From DASYKS01 sp031404815 (lineage in GTDB: Bacteria; Acidobacteriota; Thermoanaerobaculia; Multivoradales; UBA5704): a DNA stretch of 64,000 bases. Location of the stretch: the NCBI GenBank assembly GCA_031404815.1, contig JANNIH010000152.1:15392-79391 (forward strand). Reading direction: 5' to 3'. Below the pieces are notes generated by a model, which was not told where the DNA came from, made no database searches, and worked only from the letters and a program-made list of their open reading frames with translations. The stretch's first letter is position 1, and every line of letters begins with the position of its first letter. The translations under genes and the position numbers were made by a program. Shown here one piece after another: positions 15,089 through 24,434 of this stretch.

Positions 15089-17575
15089 TTATCCTATCCG
15101 CTTTCGGGCGGAACCCTTCGCTTCGAGCGCTCGGCCCCGTCGCAGCTCGGCTTCGGCCTCCGACGATCGGCCCGAGCGCTTCAGCACATCGGCGAGCACA
15201 TAGTGCCCGAGCGCGGCGAACGGGGAGTCGGAATCGAGCGCCAAGCCGCGCCGCGCCTCGGCGGCGGCGCCCGCCATGTCCCCCACTTGAAGTAGGGATT
15301 GGGCATGGTAGAAGCGGCCGACCGCGAATTTCGGGTCGGCGCCCACCGCGCGCCCAAACGCGGTTTCGGCCTCACGCGGCTCACCCCGGCGGGCGAGCAG
15401 GCGCCCGAGATTGAACCACGCCTTGTAGGCATCGGGGTAGTTGGCCACCTCCTCTCGGTAGGCCCGCTCGGCGGCAGCGACATCCCCTTCGGCTTCCAGC
15501 ACCAACGCCTGGTTGTAGCGCGCGTGGCGCGCCTTGGCATCGATCGCGAGCGCCCGATCGAGGGCCGCTTTGGAGCCGACGAAATCCTGCTTGCGAAACG
15601 CCACCACCGCCCGACCGACCTCGGCGCGCGCGGTGGCCGGTTCGATTTCCAAGGTGCGTTTGAACCAGCGTTCCGCATCCTCGTCACGTCCGGCATCGGC
15701 GAGCACCTGGGCCAACCGGTAGGCGATCTGGCCGTTGTTCGGATCCTGGTCGAGGAATCTGCGATAGCCGAGCACCGCGTCGTCGATCCGGTCGGTCGCG
15801 ACCAGGGTATCGGCGAGCCCGATCATCGCGTAGTCGTGATCCGCCCGCCGGGCGAGGGTCTGGCGAAAATCCGCCGCCGCGGCCGCCCATTGGCGTTGCT
15901 GAAACTTCGCGTTGCCACGCCCGAACCAGGCGTCGATCACCTCCGAATCGCGCGCGAGCACCTGATCGTAAGTCGCGATCGATTCGTTGAGCCGCCCCGT
16001 GGAGAGTTCCTCGCGCGCCCGGGTCATCAGGTTGTAGACCTCCAACCGATCCTTGGGGTCGGGCAGCTCGCGGAAGCTCTTGCCGGCGGCTACGTCGCCC
16101 ATCGAGCCGACGTAGCCCAAAGCCGCGAGTTTGCGCAGCGTCTCCTCGTCCTCTTCGACCGGCGCGGCGCTCCTTGCGATCTTGGGGTTTGCCGCGCGCT
16201 CCCGCTCGATCGCCGCATCGATCTCGCGGTCGAGCGCGGCGAGCCGGCCGCGCAGCTCGGCCACCGTGCGCCGCTCGGTCGCCGCCACGTTTCGCAGCTC
16301 GCCTGGATCGGCCGCCAGATCGTAGAGCTCCGGGCGCGGCGCTTCGATGAAATGCCAGCGCTCGGTCCGGATCGCGCGCAGCTCGCTCCAGCCGTAGTGA
16401 AAGCGCGGGTAGAACGCCTCGCTGTAGCCCGCCTCCGGATTCTTCGCTGCCGCGGCGCTCCCGCCGGTAAGAAGCGGGACGAGGCTCCGCCCTTGGCCGC
16501 CCAGAGCGTCGTCCGCGCCGGTCAACCCGAGCAGCTCGAGCAGAGTGGGCGCCAGGTCGACGTTGCGTACCACCGACTCGACTCGCCGGCCGGCCAGCTC
16601 GGCGTACGGCCCGGCGAGCAGGAACGGCACGTGCGTGGTCGGCTCGTAGATGAAAAATCCATGGCCATGCTCACCATGTTCGCCCAGGCTCTCGCCGTGA
16701 TCGGCGATCACCGCGACGATTGTCTTCTCTTGGAGCCCGCGAGCTTCGAGGCCCGCGACCAGCCGGCCGATCAGCTCGTCGGTCCAGGCGATTTCACCGT
16801 TGTAGGGCCGCCCTTTGTAGCGCGTGGCGAACGGCTCCGGCGGATCGTAGGGCGCATGCGGGTCGTAGAGATGGACCCACGCGAAGAACTTCTCGTCGGG
16901 TTTTCGCGCTTCGATCCACTGGAGAGCGTGGCCGACCGTGACGTCGCCGCGCCGCTGGATGTCGCCCATGCTCATGGTCTTGAATTTGGCCAGATCGAAG
17001 TCGTCGAAATAGGTCTCGAACCCCTGGGCGATCCCCCACCGATGATCGAGAACATAGGCCGAAACGAACCCGGCCGTGGACCAGCCGCGGGCCGCGAGCC
17101 GTTCGGCGAGCGTCGTCTTCTCCGCGTCGAGGCGAAACCCGCCGTTGTCGCGTACACCATGCGCCGCGGGCAGCTCGGCGGTCATCAACGAAGCGTGCGA
17201 CGGCAGGGTGAGGGCAACCGGCACGATCGCGCGTTCGAACAGCACCCCGCGCGCGGCGAGCGCATCGAGGTTCGGGGTCGCCACATCCTTGGCGCCATAG
17301 CAGCCGAGCCGGTCGGAGCGCGTGGTGTCGAGCGTGACCAGCAGAACGTTCAAGTCGCCGGGCGCCAGGCCGCCCGGCAGGCCGCCGAGGAGCCCGCCTC
17401 CGCGGTGGAACAGCAGCCAACCGAGCGCGCCGGCCACCGCGAGCGCCGCACCTAGACCCCAAGCGAGGATCCGCCAGTTGGGGCGCAGCGAAGCGCGCGG
17501 TGCGCCCGGCGACGGCGGACCCTTCACCGGCACAGGCGATGCGGACGGAGTTTCGCGCGGACGGGAGCGGGCCAT
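15089..17575 (-). CDS. Membrane-anchored sulfatase-fold protein with C-terminal TPR repeats
   Basis: 828 residues: a cytoplasmic Pro-rich tail, one membrane helix at about 36-57, then an alkaline-phosphatase/sulfatase-superfamily domain. The metal-site start is VLLVTLDTTRSDRLGCYG. The nucleophile loop ALTLPSHASLMT has Thr (about residue 123) where formylglycine-type sulfatases have Cys or Ser; Thr nucleophiles are known in lipoteichoic-acid synthase-like members. Later VAVIADHGESLGEHGEHGHG supplies the Asp-His metal ligands. From about residue 490 come roughly nine TPR units (for example DAYKAWFNLGRLLARRGEPR). This fusion is frequent in Acidobacteriota. The reaction could be phosphodiester or sulfate-ester cleavage or transfer outside the membrane. 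It is divergent from rtcB across 55 bases. Confidence 0.88.
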   Translation of the reverse strand: MARSRPRETPSASPVPVKGPPSPGAPRASLRPNWRILAWGLGAALAVAGALGWLLFHRGGGLLGGLPGGLAPGDLNVLLVTLDTTRSDRLGCYGAKDVATPNLDALAARGVLFERAIVPVALTLPSHASLMTAELPAAHGVRDNGGFRLDAEKTTLAERLAARGWSTAGFVSAYVLDHRWGIAQGFETYFDDFDLAKFKTMSMGDIQRRGDVTVGHALQWIEARKPDEKFFAWVHLYDPHAPYDPPEPFATRYKGRPYNGEIAWTDELIGRLVAGLEARGLQEKTIVAVIADHGESLGEHGEHGHGFFIYEPTTHVPFLLAGPYAELAGRRVESVVRNVDLAPTLLELLGLTGADDALGGQGRSLVPLLTGGSAAAAKNPEAGYSEAFYPRFHYGWSELRAIRTERWHFIEAPRPELYDLAADPGELRNVAATERRTVAELRGRLAALDREIDAAIERERAANPKIARSAAPVEEDEETLRKLAALGYVGSMGDVAAGKSFRELPDPKDRLEVYNLMTRAREELSTGRLNESIATYDQVLARDSEVIDAWFGRGNAKFQQRQWAAAAADFRQTLARRADHDYAMIGLADTLVATDRIDDAVLGYRRFLDQDPNNGQIAYRLAQVLADAGRDEDAERWFKRTLEIEPATARAEVGRAVVAFRKQDFVGSKAALDRALAIDAKARHARYNQALVLEAEGDVAAAERAYREEVANYPDAYKAWFNLGRLLARRGEPREAETAFGRAVGADPKFAVGRFYHAQSLLQVGDMAGAAAEARRGLALDSDSPFAALGHYVLADVLKRSGRSSEAEAELRRGRALEAKGSARKRIG

Positions 17576-17630
17576 GGACTGTTATCGTACCAGCGCCGCC
17601 CCAGGCCGACCGGAGAACCCGAGGTCCAAA

Positions 17631-18857
17631 ATGTCCGCAGCCAACCCAAAGATCGGCGCCGTGTTCGGCAGCCACGAAGAACAGACCTTGAACCAGCTGC
17701 GCGAGGTCGCCGTCCGCGCCGAGCGGGTGGCCCTGATGGCCGACGGCCACCTCGGCTATGTCATGCCGATCGGCGGCGTCGCGGCCTACAAGAACCAGGT
17801 CTCGGTGGTGGGGGTCGGTTTCGATATCGCGTGCGGCAACTGCGCGATCCGCACCGACCTGCTCGCCGCGCGGTTCGAACATCGCGACCTGGTCCGTTTC
17901 GCCGACGAGATCGCGGCCGAAATCTCGTTCGGCGTCGGGCGCAAGAACCGCTCCGATGACGCACCGATCGACCATTCCGTGTTCGAGGATGCGGCCTGGC
18001 AGGGGATTCCGGCGCACCATCGCGGCAATCTGCGGGAAAAAGCGCGCACCCAGCTCGGCACAGTCGGCAGCGGCAACCACTACGTGGACGTGCTCGTAGA
18101 TGACGACGGCTTCCTCTGGGTCGGCGTCCACTTCGGGTCACGCGGCTTCGGCCATACCGTCGCCTCGGGTTTCCTCGCGATCGGGGCGGGCGAGCCGTGG
18201 GGCACCCGGGTGCCCGAGACCGAGGTGCTGTTCGATCTCTTTTCCCCTGCGGGAGACGCCTACTACCACCTGATGGAACTCGCCGGCCGCTACGCCTACG
18301 CCGGGCGTGAGTGGGTGGCGCGCAAAGTGGTGTCGATCCTCGGCGGGGAGGAGACCGACCTGGTGCACAACCACCACAATTTCGCCTGGCGGGAGCAGCA
18401 CGGCGGCGAGGAGCGAATCGTCGTACGCAAAGGGGCGACCCCGGCGTTTCCCGGCCAGCGCGGCTTCGTCGGCGGCAGCATGGGGGACGACTCGGTGATC
18501 CTCGCCGGGAGCCGGAGCGACTCGCCTGCGGTGCGCGCGCTCCAGGAAGACTCGCTCTACTCGACCGTCCACGGCGCCGGACGCGTGATGTCGCGCACCC
18601 AGGCGGCGGGCAAGCGGAACCGCAAGACCGGCGAGGTGATCCGGCCCGGCCTGGTGACGCCGCGAATGATGGCTGAATGGCTCGACGCCAAGGGGGTCGT
18701 TCTGCGCGGCGGCGGGCTCGACGAATCGCCTCACGCCTACCGGCGTCTGCCCGACGTGCTCGCGGCGCAAGGGGAGACGATCGAGGTCCAAACGACCCTT
18801 CGGCCGTTGATCGTGGTGATGGCCGGCGCCGACGAATTCGACCCGTACAAGGATTGA
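17631..18857 (+). CDS. rtcB: RtcB family RNA-splicing ligase
   Basis: 408 residues from the ATG at 17631 (GAGG six bases upstream). RtcB joins 2',3'-cyclic-phosphate or 3'-phosphate RNA ends to 5'-OH ends using GTP and Mn2+. Expected blocks are all present: MADGHLGYVMPIGGV, the metal-site GVGFDIACGNCAIRTDL, GSGNHYVDV, GVHFGSRGFGH, HNHHNFA, RKGATPAFPGQRGFVGGSM, and STVHGAGRVMSR with the histidine that becomes guanylylated. The length is at the short end for the family. No archease gene is adjacent, and no RtcA or RtcR. It probably serves RNA repair. It is divergent from the sulfatase-TPR gene. Confidence 0.93.
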   Translation: MSAANPKIGAVFGSHEEQTLNQLREVAVRAERVALMADGHLGYVMPIGGVAAYKNQVSVVGVGFDIACGNCAIRTDLLAARFEHRDLVRFADEIAAEISFGVGRKNRSDDAPIDHSVFEDAAWQGIPAHHRGNLREKARTQLGTVGSGNHYVDVLVDDDGFLWVGVHFGSRGFGHTVASGFLAIGAGEPWGTRVPETEVLFDLFSPAGDAYYHLMELAGRYAYAGREWVARKVVSILGGEETDLVHNHHNFAWREQHGGEERIVVRKGATPAFPGQRGFVGGSMGDDSVILAGSRSDSPAVRALQEDSLYSTVHGAGRVMSRTQAAGKRNRKTGEVIRPGLVTPRMMAEWLDAKGVVLRGGGLDESPHAYRRLPDVLAAQGETIEVQTTLRPLIVVMAGADEFDPYKD

Positions 18858-18931
18858 CCCGGGACCTGCAAGATCCCGATAGAAGCAGGTGGCGCTTTCC
18901 GCTACTCTGGCCAATCGTTTCGGAGAGTTCC

Positions 18932-21157
18932 ATGCGCCTACTCTTCACCAGGACGCTACGTCTCGCGCTCGTCGCGATCGCAGTTTCAGCACCGCTGCCG
19001 GCGCAGGCCCTCGCCAGCCGCGCGGTCGAGAACCTCTCCGCCTACGCCCAGCTGCTCGGCGTAGTCCGCTTCTTCCACCCGAGCGACGAAGCCGCCACCG
19101 CCGACTGGAGCCGGTTTGCTGTGGCGGGTGTCGCCGCGATCGAACCCGCGCCCGATGCGGCAACGCTCGCCCGCTCGCTGGAAGCGTTGTTCCATCCGCT
19201 CGCGCCGACGTTGAGGGTCTATCCCACCGGCGCGCGGCCCGATCTGCCCTTTGCCCTACCTCCCTCTTTGGGCCGGAGGATCGTCGTCTGGCGCCATTTC
19301 GGCGGCAAGTTCGAGGGAACCTCGAAGGCGTTCCGCAGCCTGCGAATCGACAACCAGAGTCCGCCGTTTGGCACCTTGCTACAAGCGATCGCACCGGGAG
19401 ACCTTCACGGACGACGCATCCGCTTGCGCGCCCGGGTGCGCACCGAAATCCAACCCCAAGGGCGATTCCAGCTCGGCCTGCGCATCGATCTCCCGGGTGG
19501 CCGCGCGGGATTTCTCGACAACATGGCCGATCGCCCGATCGCGGGAACCACCGGCTGGCGCACGGTCGAGATCGAAGGAGAGGTCGCTCCGGACGCCGAG
19601 CGGATCGTCGTCCTCGCCGTCTTGACCGGCTTGGGGAGAGTCTGGCTCGACGAAGTTTCGATCCAGCCGCGGACCGGCCGAACCACCCAGAGGCTCGCCA
19701 ACGCCGGCTTCGACGAGGGCGAGCCCGGCACCGAGCCCGCCGGCTGGTACTTCCCTTACGAGTCGATTGGCGCGGGCTACCACCTCGACCTCCTACACGG
19801 CGCCCCCTGCTCGTTGGACGGCTGCGTGAAGCTGGCGAGCGACGCGGTCGCAGCGCCCCGCTTCGGCAGCCCCGACGAGCCGCTCGAGCTCGACCTTGGA
19901 GGTGGCGTCTCCGCCCGGGTGCCCATCGCACTCTGGGCCGACGCGGTGGGCACGCTCCCTCACGCCGCCGCGAACCCTCCACCCCCGTGGGCCGTGATCG
20001 ATCCGACCCTCGATACCCGGGAGACCCGGCTCGCCGCCCTACTGCTCGGTTGGGGCAACCTCGCCCATTTCCACCCGACGCTCGATCTGTCAGGGACCGA
20101 ATGGGTCGCGGCCCTACGGATGGCTCTGCCGGAAGCGCTTTCCGCCTCGGACCGCGAGGCGTTCCGCCGCGCGCTCCGGCGGCTGCTCGTGCCGCTCCGC
20201 GATCCGCTGGCCAACGACGTCGTCCAACGCGACGACCCGCCTCCGGCTTGGCTGCCGATCGAATGGGAGTGGATCGAGAATCGTCTGGTCATCGATGCGA
20301 TCTACCGCGAGGTTGGAGACCTCCGCAGGGGAGACGTGGTGCTGGAGGTGAACAGCCGCCCTGCGGCCGAGGCCCTCGCCGATGCCGAGGCACTCGTCTC
20401 CGCGCCCACGCCGGAAGCTCGGCGCGCGCTGGCGCTCCAGCTCCTCGCGACGGGCGACCCCGGCAGCACGGTGAGCTTGCGCGTCGAGGATTCCACAACA
20501 CCGGCGCGCAAGGTTTCGTTGACCCGCCCCGTAAGGGGAAGCGCCGCGGCTCCTCCGGTGCCCAATCCGATCACCGAGCCACGCCCCGGCATTCTCTACG
20601 TTGATCTCCGGCGGATGAAGGACGCGGATTTCGAGAAGTCCCTCCCCCGGCTCGCCGCGGCGAAGGGCATCGTCTTCGACTTGCGCGGCTGGAGCGAGGT
20701 CACGATCCTGCTCGTCTCCCACCTCACCGCCAAATCGCTCGACGCCCTCACCTGGGAGGTCCCGGTCTACCAGTTGCCCTACCGACAGGACCCCCGCTTC
20801 CTCCATACAGTCAACCGCGTCGAACCGCGAGCGCCGCGCCTCAAAGCCAACATCGCCTTCCTGGCCGACGCCCGCACGTTTCAGAATAGCGAACGCCTGC
20901 TGGAAACGATCGCCACCCACCGCCTCGGCGAAATCGTCGGGGCGCCGACCGCCGGCAACGTCGGCAACCCCAACTGGAGCGAGCTGCCCGGCGGCTGGAC
21001 GATCGCCTGGACCGGCCGCCGCGCGCTGCGCCGCGACGGCACGCTGTTGAACGGCGTGGGGATTGTCCCGACGATCCCGGCGGAACGGACCTTGAAAGGG
21101 GCGCTCGCAGGGCGAGACGAGGTGATCGAGCGGGGGTTGGCGGTGGTTTCGCGGTGA
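18932..21157 (+). CDS. Secreted S41-type (C-terminal processing/tricorn-like) peptidase
   Basis: 741 residues from the ATG at 18932 (GGAGAG upstream), with a signal peptide ending near LPAQALA. The N-terminal part (VENLSAYAQLLGVVRFFHPS) is the helical block often found before S41 peptidase domains in Acidobacteriota and Bacteroidota. The middle contains a beta-sandwich-like region (WLDEVSIQP). A PDZ-like stretch (GDVVLEVNSRPAAEALADAE) leads into the S41 core: GILYVDLRRM, GIVFDLRG, a likely nucleophile Ser in ADARTFQNSERLLETI, then EIVGAPTAGNVGNP. The arrangement fits a periplasmic or extracellular serine protease. The gene overlaps nothing and ends 19 bases before the convergent vsr. Confidence 0.85.
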   Translation: MRLLFTRTLRLALVAIAVSAPLPAQALASRAVENLSAYAQLLGVVRFFHPSDEAATADWSRFAVAGVAAIEPAPDAATLARSLEALFHPLAPTLRVYPTGARPDLPFALPPSLGRRIVVWRHFGGKFEGTSKAFRSLRIDNQSPPFGTLLQAIAPGDLHGRRIRLRARVRTEIQPQGRFQLGLRIDLPGGRAGFLDNMADRPIAGTTGWRTVEIEGEVAPDAERIVVLAVLTGLGRVWLDEVSIQPRTGRTTQRLANAGFDEGEPGTEPAGWYFPYESIGAGYHLDLLHGAPCSLDGCVKLASDAVAAPRFGSPDEPLELDLGGGVSARVPIALWADAVGTLPHAAANPPPPWAVIDPTLDTRETRLAALLLGWGNLAHFHPTLDLSGTEWVAALRMALPEALSASDREAFRRALRRLLVPLRDPLANDVVQRDDPPPAWLPIEWEWIENRLVIDAIYREVGDLRRGDVVLEVNSRPAAEALADAEALVSAPTPEARRALALQLLATGDPGSTVSLRVEDSTTPARKVSLTRPVRGSAAAPPVPNPITEPRPGILYVDLRRMKDADFEKSLPRLAAAKGIVFDLRGWSEVTILLVSHLTAKSLDALTWEVPVYQLPYRQDPRFLHTVNRVEPRAPRLKANIAFLADARTFQNSERLLETIATHRLGEIVGAPTAGNVGNPNWSELPGGWTIAWTGRRALRRDGTLLNGVGIVPTIPAERTLKGALAGRDEVIERGLAVVSR

Positions 21158-21176
21158 CCTGGGGACGCCTGGCGGG

Positions 21177-21608
21177 TCAAGCCCCCCTGAGATCATCGGG
21201 CGCATTTTCGACCAAACACCTCTGGATCTCGTCGACGACGCGATCGAGTTCCTTCTCTACCTCGCATTCCCAGACGCGCACAACCTTCCAGCCTTTCGCT
21301 TCCAGCATCTGATTGTTCCTCGCGTCTCTTGCGCGGTTTTTCTCGATCTTGGCGACCCAGAACGCCGCGTTCTCGGCGGGCTTCGTGTAGTGCCGGGGAC
21401 AGCCGTGCCAGAAACAGCCGTCGACGAAGACAAGAAGCCGCTTTCCCAGAAACGCGAGATCCGGCTTCGCCTTCTCAACGCGCTTCCGAATTCGATACCT
21501 CAGGCCGGCCTTCCATAAGGCCCGGCGTAGCCGGATCTCGGGCGCCGTGTCCTGGTTCCGGACCGACCGCATGATTTCGCTACGCTTCTCTTTGGTGAAC
21601 TGATCCAC
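21177..21608 (-). CDS. vsr: Very short patch repair endonuclease Vsr
   Basis: 143 residues, full length for Vsr. Family signatures are KRSEIMRSVRNQDTAPEIRL, the catalytic Asp about residue 50 in KPDLAFLGKR, the zinc/active-site block VFVDGCFWHGCPRHY and the late RVWECEVE. Vsr nicks 5' of T in T:G mismatches created when 5-methylcytosine deaminates, and it is normally linked to a cytosine methylase. That methylase is the divergent neighbour 92 bases away. The start codon is GTG at 21606-21608. Together with the following three genes it forms a locus with restriction-modification character. Confidence 0.93.
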   Translation of the reverse strand: MDQFTKEKRSEIMRSVRNQDTAPEIRLRRALWKAGLRYRIRKRVEKAKPDLAFLGKRLLVFVDGCFWHGCPRHYTKPAENAAFWVAKIEKNRARDARNNQMLEAKGWKVVRVWECEVEKELDRVVDEIQRCLVENAPDDLRGA

Positions 21609-21700
21609 GGAAGGCCCGTCAGGTAGGGGTGAAAAACAGTGAACGGCCGACCCATCCAGTATACTGGCGGACTGCCCTGGTTAGAGGTTAGACTTACGCC
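21609..21700. promoter_or_regulatory. Divergent vsr/methyltransferase control region with 12-bp palindrome
   Basis: The 92-base gap holds a perfect palindrome, CCAGTATACTGG, at 21656-21667, about 35 bases before the methyltransferase start. GTGAACGGC occurs at 21639 and again across the start codon at 21701, and GGTTAGA is tandemly repeated just upstream. These are candidate sites for autoregulation by the methyltransferase or a controller. No clear -35/-10 pair is evident. Confidence 0.45.
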
Positions 21701-22747
21701 GTGAACGGCACGTCCCAACCTACGGCAATCGACCTCTTTTCCGGCTGCGGTGGCCTGACCACCGGGCTGAAGCGTGCGGGCTTTCGCGTACTCGCCGCAG
21801 TGGAATGCGAGGCCGGGGCACTAGAAGCCTACCGCGCGAATCATTCGGAAGTCCTCCACGTCTACGATCAGGACATCCGGAAGGTGGCCGGGGCCAAGGT
21901 GCTCGAAGATCTCGGGCTCGAACGAGGGGGTCTCGATCTCCTCGCAGGATGCCCCCCCTGTCAGGGTTTCTCGCGGATGAGGACGCTGAACCGAAGGGAA
22001 GCTGTCGAAGATGAACGCAACGAACTGGTGCGCGAGTACCTCCGTCTCGTCGGTGAGCTTCTCCCCCGAGCCCTGATGTTCGAGAACGTCCCCGGCTTGG
22101 CCAACGATCCGAGGTTTTTGGACCTCTTGGCGGCGATCCGCGACCTCGGCTACAACGGGAAGCACGCGGTGCATAACGCAGCAGATTTCGGTGTTCCCCA
22201 ACGTCGGCGCCGCCTGATCCTGCTGGCCGCCCGTGGCGCAAGGGTCGAGATGCCGCGCAAGATCCCCTCAGAGGATCGGCGAACCGTTCGATCCGTCATT
22301 GGAAAACTCCCCACCCCTGGAACAAGCGGCGACCCGGCACACGATGTGACCGAAACCCGTAGTCCGGGGATCGCCGACCTCATCCGGTTGGTCCCTCACG
22401 ACGGAGGGAGTCGCGAAGACCTTGGCCCCGACCGCATACTGGGCTGCCATATTCGGTGTGACGGGTTCCACGATGTGTACGGCAGGATGCATTGGGACGA
22501 GGTCTCACCGACGATCACCGGCGGTTTCGTCAATCCCTCAAAAGGGCGTTTCCTTCATCCGGTACAGGATCGGTGTGTGACTCCGCGAGAAGCCGCGCTC
22601 CTCCAGACGTTCCCACCGGACTACCTGTTTCCCATGAAACGAGGGAAGTATCCGGTGGCAACTATGATCGGGAATGCGTTTCCTCCCGAACTTGCCCGCC
22701 GTCACGCCACGGCTATCGCGGAAGCCCTGGGTTCCGCACCGAATTGA
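21701..22747 (+). CDS. C5-cytosine DNA methyltransferase
   Basis: 348 residues with ordered C5-methylase motifs. Motif I is AIDLFSGCGGLTTGLKRAGF. Motif IV has the catalytic Cys about residue 87 in GCPPCQGFS, and motif VI is MFENVPG. Motif VIII is VPQRRRRLILLA, motif IX RCVTPREAALLQTFPPDYLF and motif X MIGNAFPPELA. It methylates cytosine C5 in a target set by the region between motifs VIII and IX (about residues 175-280), which is short. The start is GTG at 21701 with a weak ribosome site. It is divergent from vsr and convergent with the REC gene with only 10 bases between their ends, so the four genes are packed together. No separate restriction endonuclease is visible. Confidence 0.93.
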   Translation: MNGTSQPTAIDLFSGCGGLTTGLKRAGFRVLAAVECEAGALEAYRANHSEVLHVYDQDIRKVAGAKVLEDLGLERGGLDLLAGCPPCQGFSRMRTLNRREAVEDERNELVREYLRLVGELLPRALMFENVPGLANDPRFLDLLAAIRDLGYNGKHAVHNAADFGVPQRRRRLILLAARGARVEMPRKIPSEDRRTVRSVIGKLPTPGTSGDPAHDVTETRSPGIADLIRLVPHDGGSREDLGPDRILGCHIRCDGFHDVYGRMHWDEVSPTITGGFVNPSKGRFLHPVQDRCVTPREAALLQTFPPDYLFPMKRGKYPVATMIGNAFPPELARRHATAIAEALGSAPN

Positions 22748-22757
22748 TTCACCGGCG

Positions 22758-24434
22758 TCACAAAATCGAGTCCTGTTCTTCCGGAGTATGGGCGCCCGAC
22801 TGCAGGAAGTTCACTCCGATCCTCGATAGGTGATAACCGACTACGTGAGCGAGACGTTCCGCATAAGGCGTGCGGAGCTGGCTAACCACCTCGCAGTCCA
22901 CGCTCTCAAGTACGACATTGCCGCTCAGAGGGTCCCGAATACATCGCTGCAAACGAACCTTCCCGTCGTTGACTCGCGCTCGGTCAAGCGCGAACATCTG
23001 CTCCAGTCGCGGATTCGGGTCGTCTGTGCTTGTGTTGAAGCAGGCCGCGACGATGGGTTGACTCGATGGCTGAATCGGATCCGCGAAGAAAATGTGCCGG
23101 CCACGTTCAGCTTTCTCCAACGAGTCCGTAATTCCCTTGCCCCGACGGACTTCCAGCCGAAGTGCCGTGAGTGGACGCATCGGGTCAAGCTCCGCCACCC
23201 ACGGATTCACTGAAGCGACGGGCGTTCGGGGCACCATGTCACACCCAGGGGTAACGCAGACCCAATAGGTCTCCGTGTCTCTGGCTTTAAAGACAGAGCC
23301 TACCCGCAGGTGGTGGCGGGTGAAAACCTCAGAGCACAGAAACGCGTTGAGGTGGAGCATCTGTGCTTGATCGTCGTCTCCTGAGAGCGAAGAATTTGGA
23401 TTCGGTTCGGCTCGGCGAAGCAACTGTGCCGACATATCGTTGGTCGCGTTTCCGAATCGCCGAGCCAAGAGATGGGAAGCAACCTCTCGCGCTCTACGCG
23501 CCCTCTCCTCTACGTCTTCGCTCTCCCTCAAATATCGGAGTAGGCCGGCTTGAAGCGGTTCAGGTGGGAGATTCACATCGTCTCGAAAGGATCCGCTCTC
23601 GACGCTCCGGCGAGTGGAGGCGACCAGGCAAGCGAGCCATGATGGCGACCAGTCGGCAATGGCCGATTCCAGACCAGCCAGAACAGAACGCGCCTCGTCC
23701 CCCGGTTGCTCGTAAGTCTTAGAAATCAACACGACGAATAAATTGCCACACTGGAACCAGCGGTTGTCGGAACACCTGATCTTCTCGATCGTGAGCAGGC
23801 GCTCATCAGGTGACACGCCAAAGTTTCTGGAGATCCAACGCCCAAAAAGAACTTTGCCTGACGATCGATCGACAGGGAGGCGTGCCGCCTTGCAGGCGGC
23901 GGTATAGGTACCCATCCAGCGCGGTCGATCCTCAAGGAAGCTCAGGATATCGTCTATCGACCAGGGGACCGCCATCTCCTCTACTTCGGTATCAAGCTCA
24001 GCCGTAAATGCGTCGGCCGACACGCCATGGGCAGATGCAGCAACTGCGAGAAACGCCTGATCGGGCTTCGGGTCGGCCGTGTAGACGACCACCAGATTCG
24101 GCGCGTCTCCACAAGCCAGCCCACGGATTATTGACAGCGCCGGCCGGCTGTCTTGCCCCTGAAGGTGGAGGTCCAAGACCAGCAGATCACAAGCGGAGAG
24201 CCGCTGCTTACGTCCGGGAGAGGCCCAGTCGTGAGAGTTGTCGATGTCGCACAACCAACCCCGTTTCGTACACTCCAGCCAGAGCGCACGAGCTCGGTCT
24301 GCCTCCTTGAAGGTCGAATCAGACGTATCTGCAAACGTCGGGAATTGGTCGTCGATGAACAGGACCGACCGAATCGGTCGGACGTAGGCTTCAACAGGAT
24401 CGCAAGGATCAAATTCTGTCACGGCGTCAGTCAT
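22758..24434 (-). CDS. REC-domain protein with long uncharacterised C-terminus, partner of the MORC/kinase protein
   Basis: 558 residues. Its ATG overlaps the stop of the upstream kinase-like gene by eight bases, which settles the start inside a longer frame. Residues 20-140 are a receiver domain: IRSVLFIDDQFP with the acidic pair D28/D29, phosphoacceptor D88 in LLVLDLHLQG, T119 in VVVYTADPKPD and a nearby Lys. The other 400 or so residues match no family I know. They include FQCGNLFVVLISKTYEQPGD and a CVTPGCDMVPRTP block preceded by SVFKARDTETYWV, a pattern I associate only loosely with other defence-island proteins. There is no helix-turn-helix, so it is unlikely to be an ordinary transcription regulator. 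I infer an effector or regulator switched by phosphorylation from the upstream protein. Confidence 0.7.
   Translation of the reverse strand: MTDAVTEFDPCDPVEAYVRPIRSVLFIDDQFPTFADTSDSTFKEADRARALWLECTKRGWLCDIDNSHDWASPGRKQRLSACDLLVLDLHLQGQDSRPALSIIRGLACGDAPNLVVVYTADPKPDQAFLAVAASAHGVSADAFTAELDTEVEEMAVPWSIDDILSFLEDRPRWMGTYTAACKAARLPVDRSSGKVLFGRWISRNFGVSPDERLLTIEKIRCSDNRWFQCGNLFVVLISKTYEQPGDEARSVLAGLESAIADWSPSWLACLVASTRRSVESGSFRDDVNLPPEPLQAGLLRYLRESEDVEERARRAREVASHLLARRFGNATNDMSAQLLRRAEPNPNSSLSGDDDQAQMLHLNAFLCSEVFTRHHLRVGSVFKARDTETYWVCVTPGCDMVPRTPVASVNPWVAELDPMRPLTALRLEVRRGKGITDSLEKAERGRHIFFADPIQPSSQPIVAACFNTSTDDPNPRLEQMFALDRARVNDGKVRLQRCIRDPLSGNVVLESVDCEVVSQLRTPYAERLAHVVGYHLSRIGVNFLQSGAHTPEEQDSIL

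Noticed and set aside
21177..22747. Simple orphan Dcm/Vsr pair
   Set aside because: The tight packing with the REC and MORC/kinase genes and their lack of any other partner make a four-gene locus the better reading, although independence cannot be excluded.
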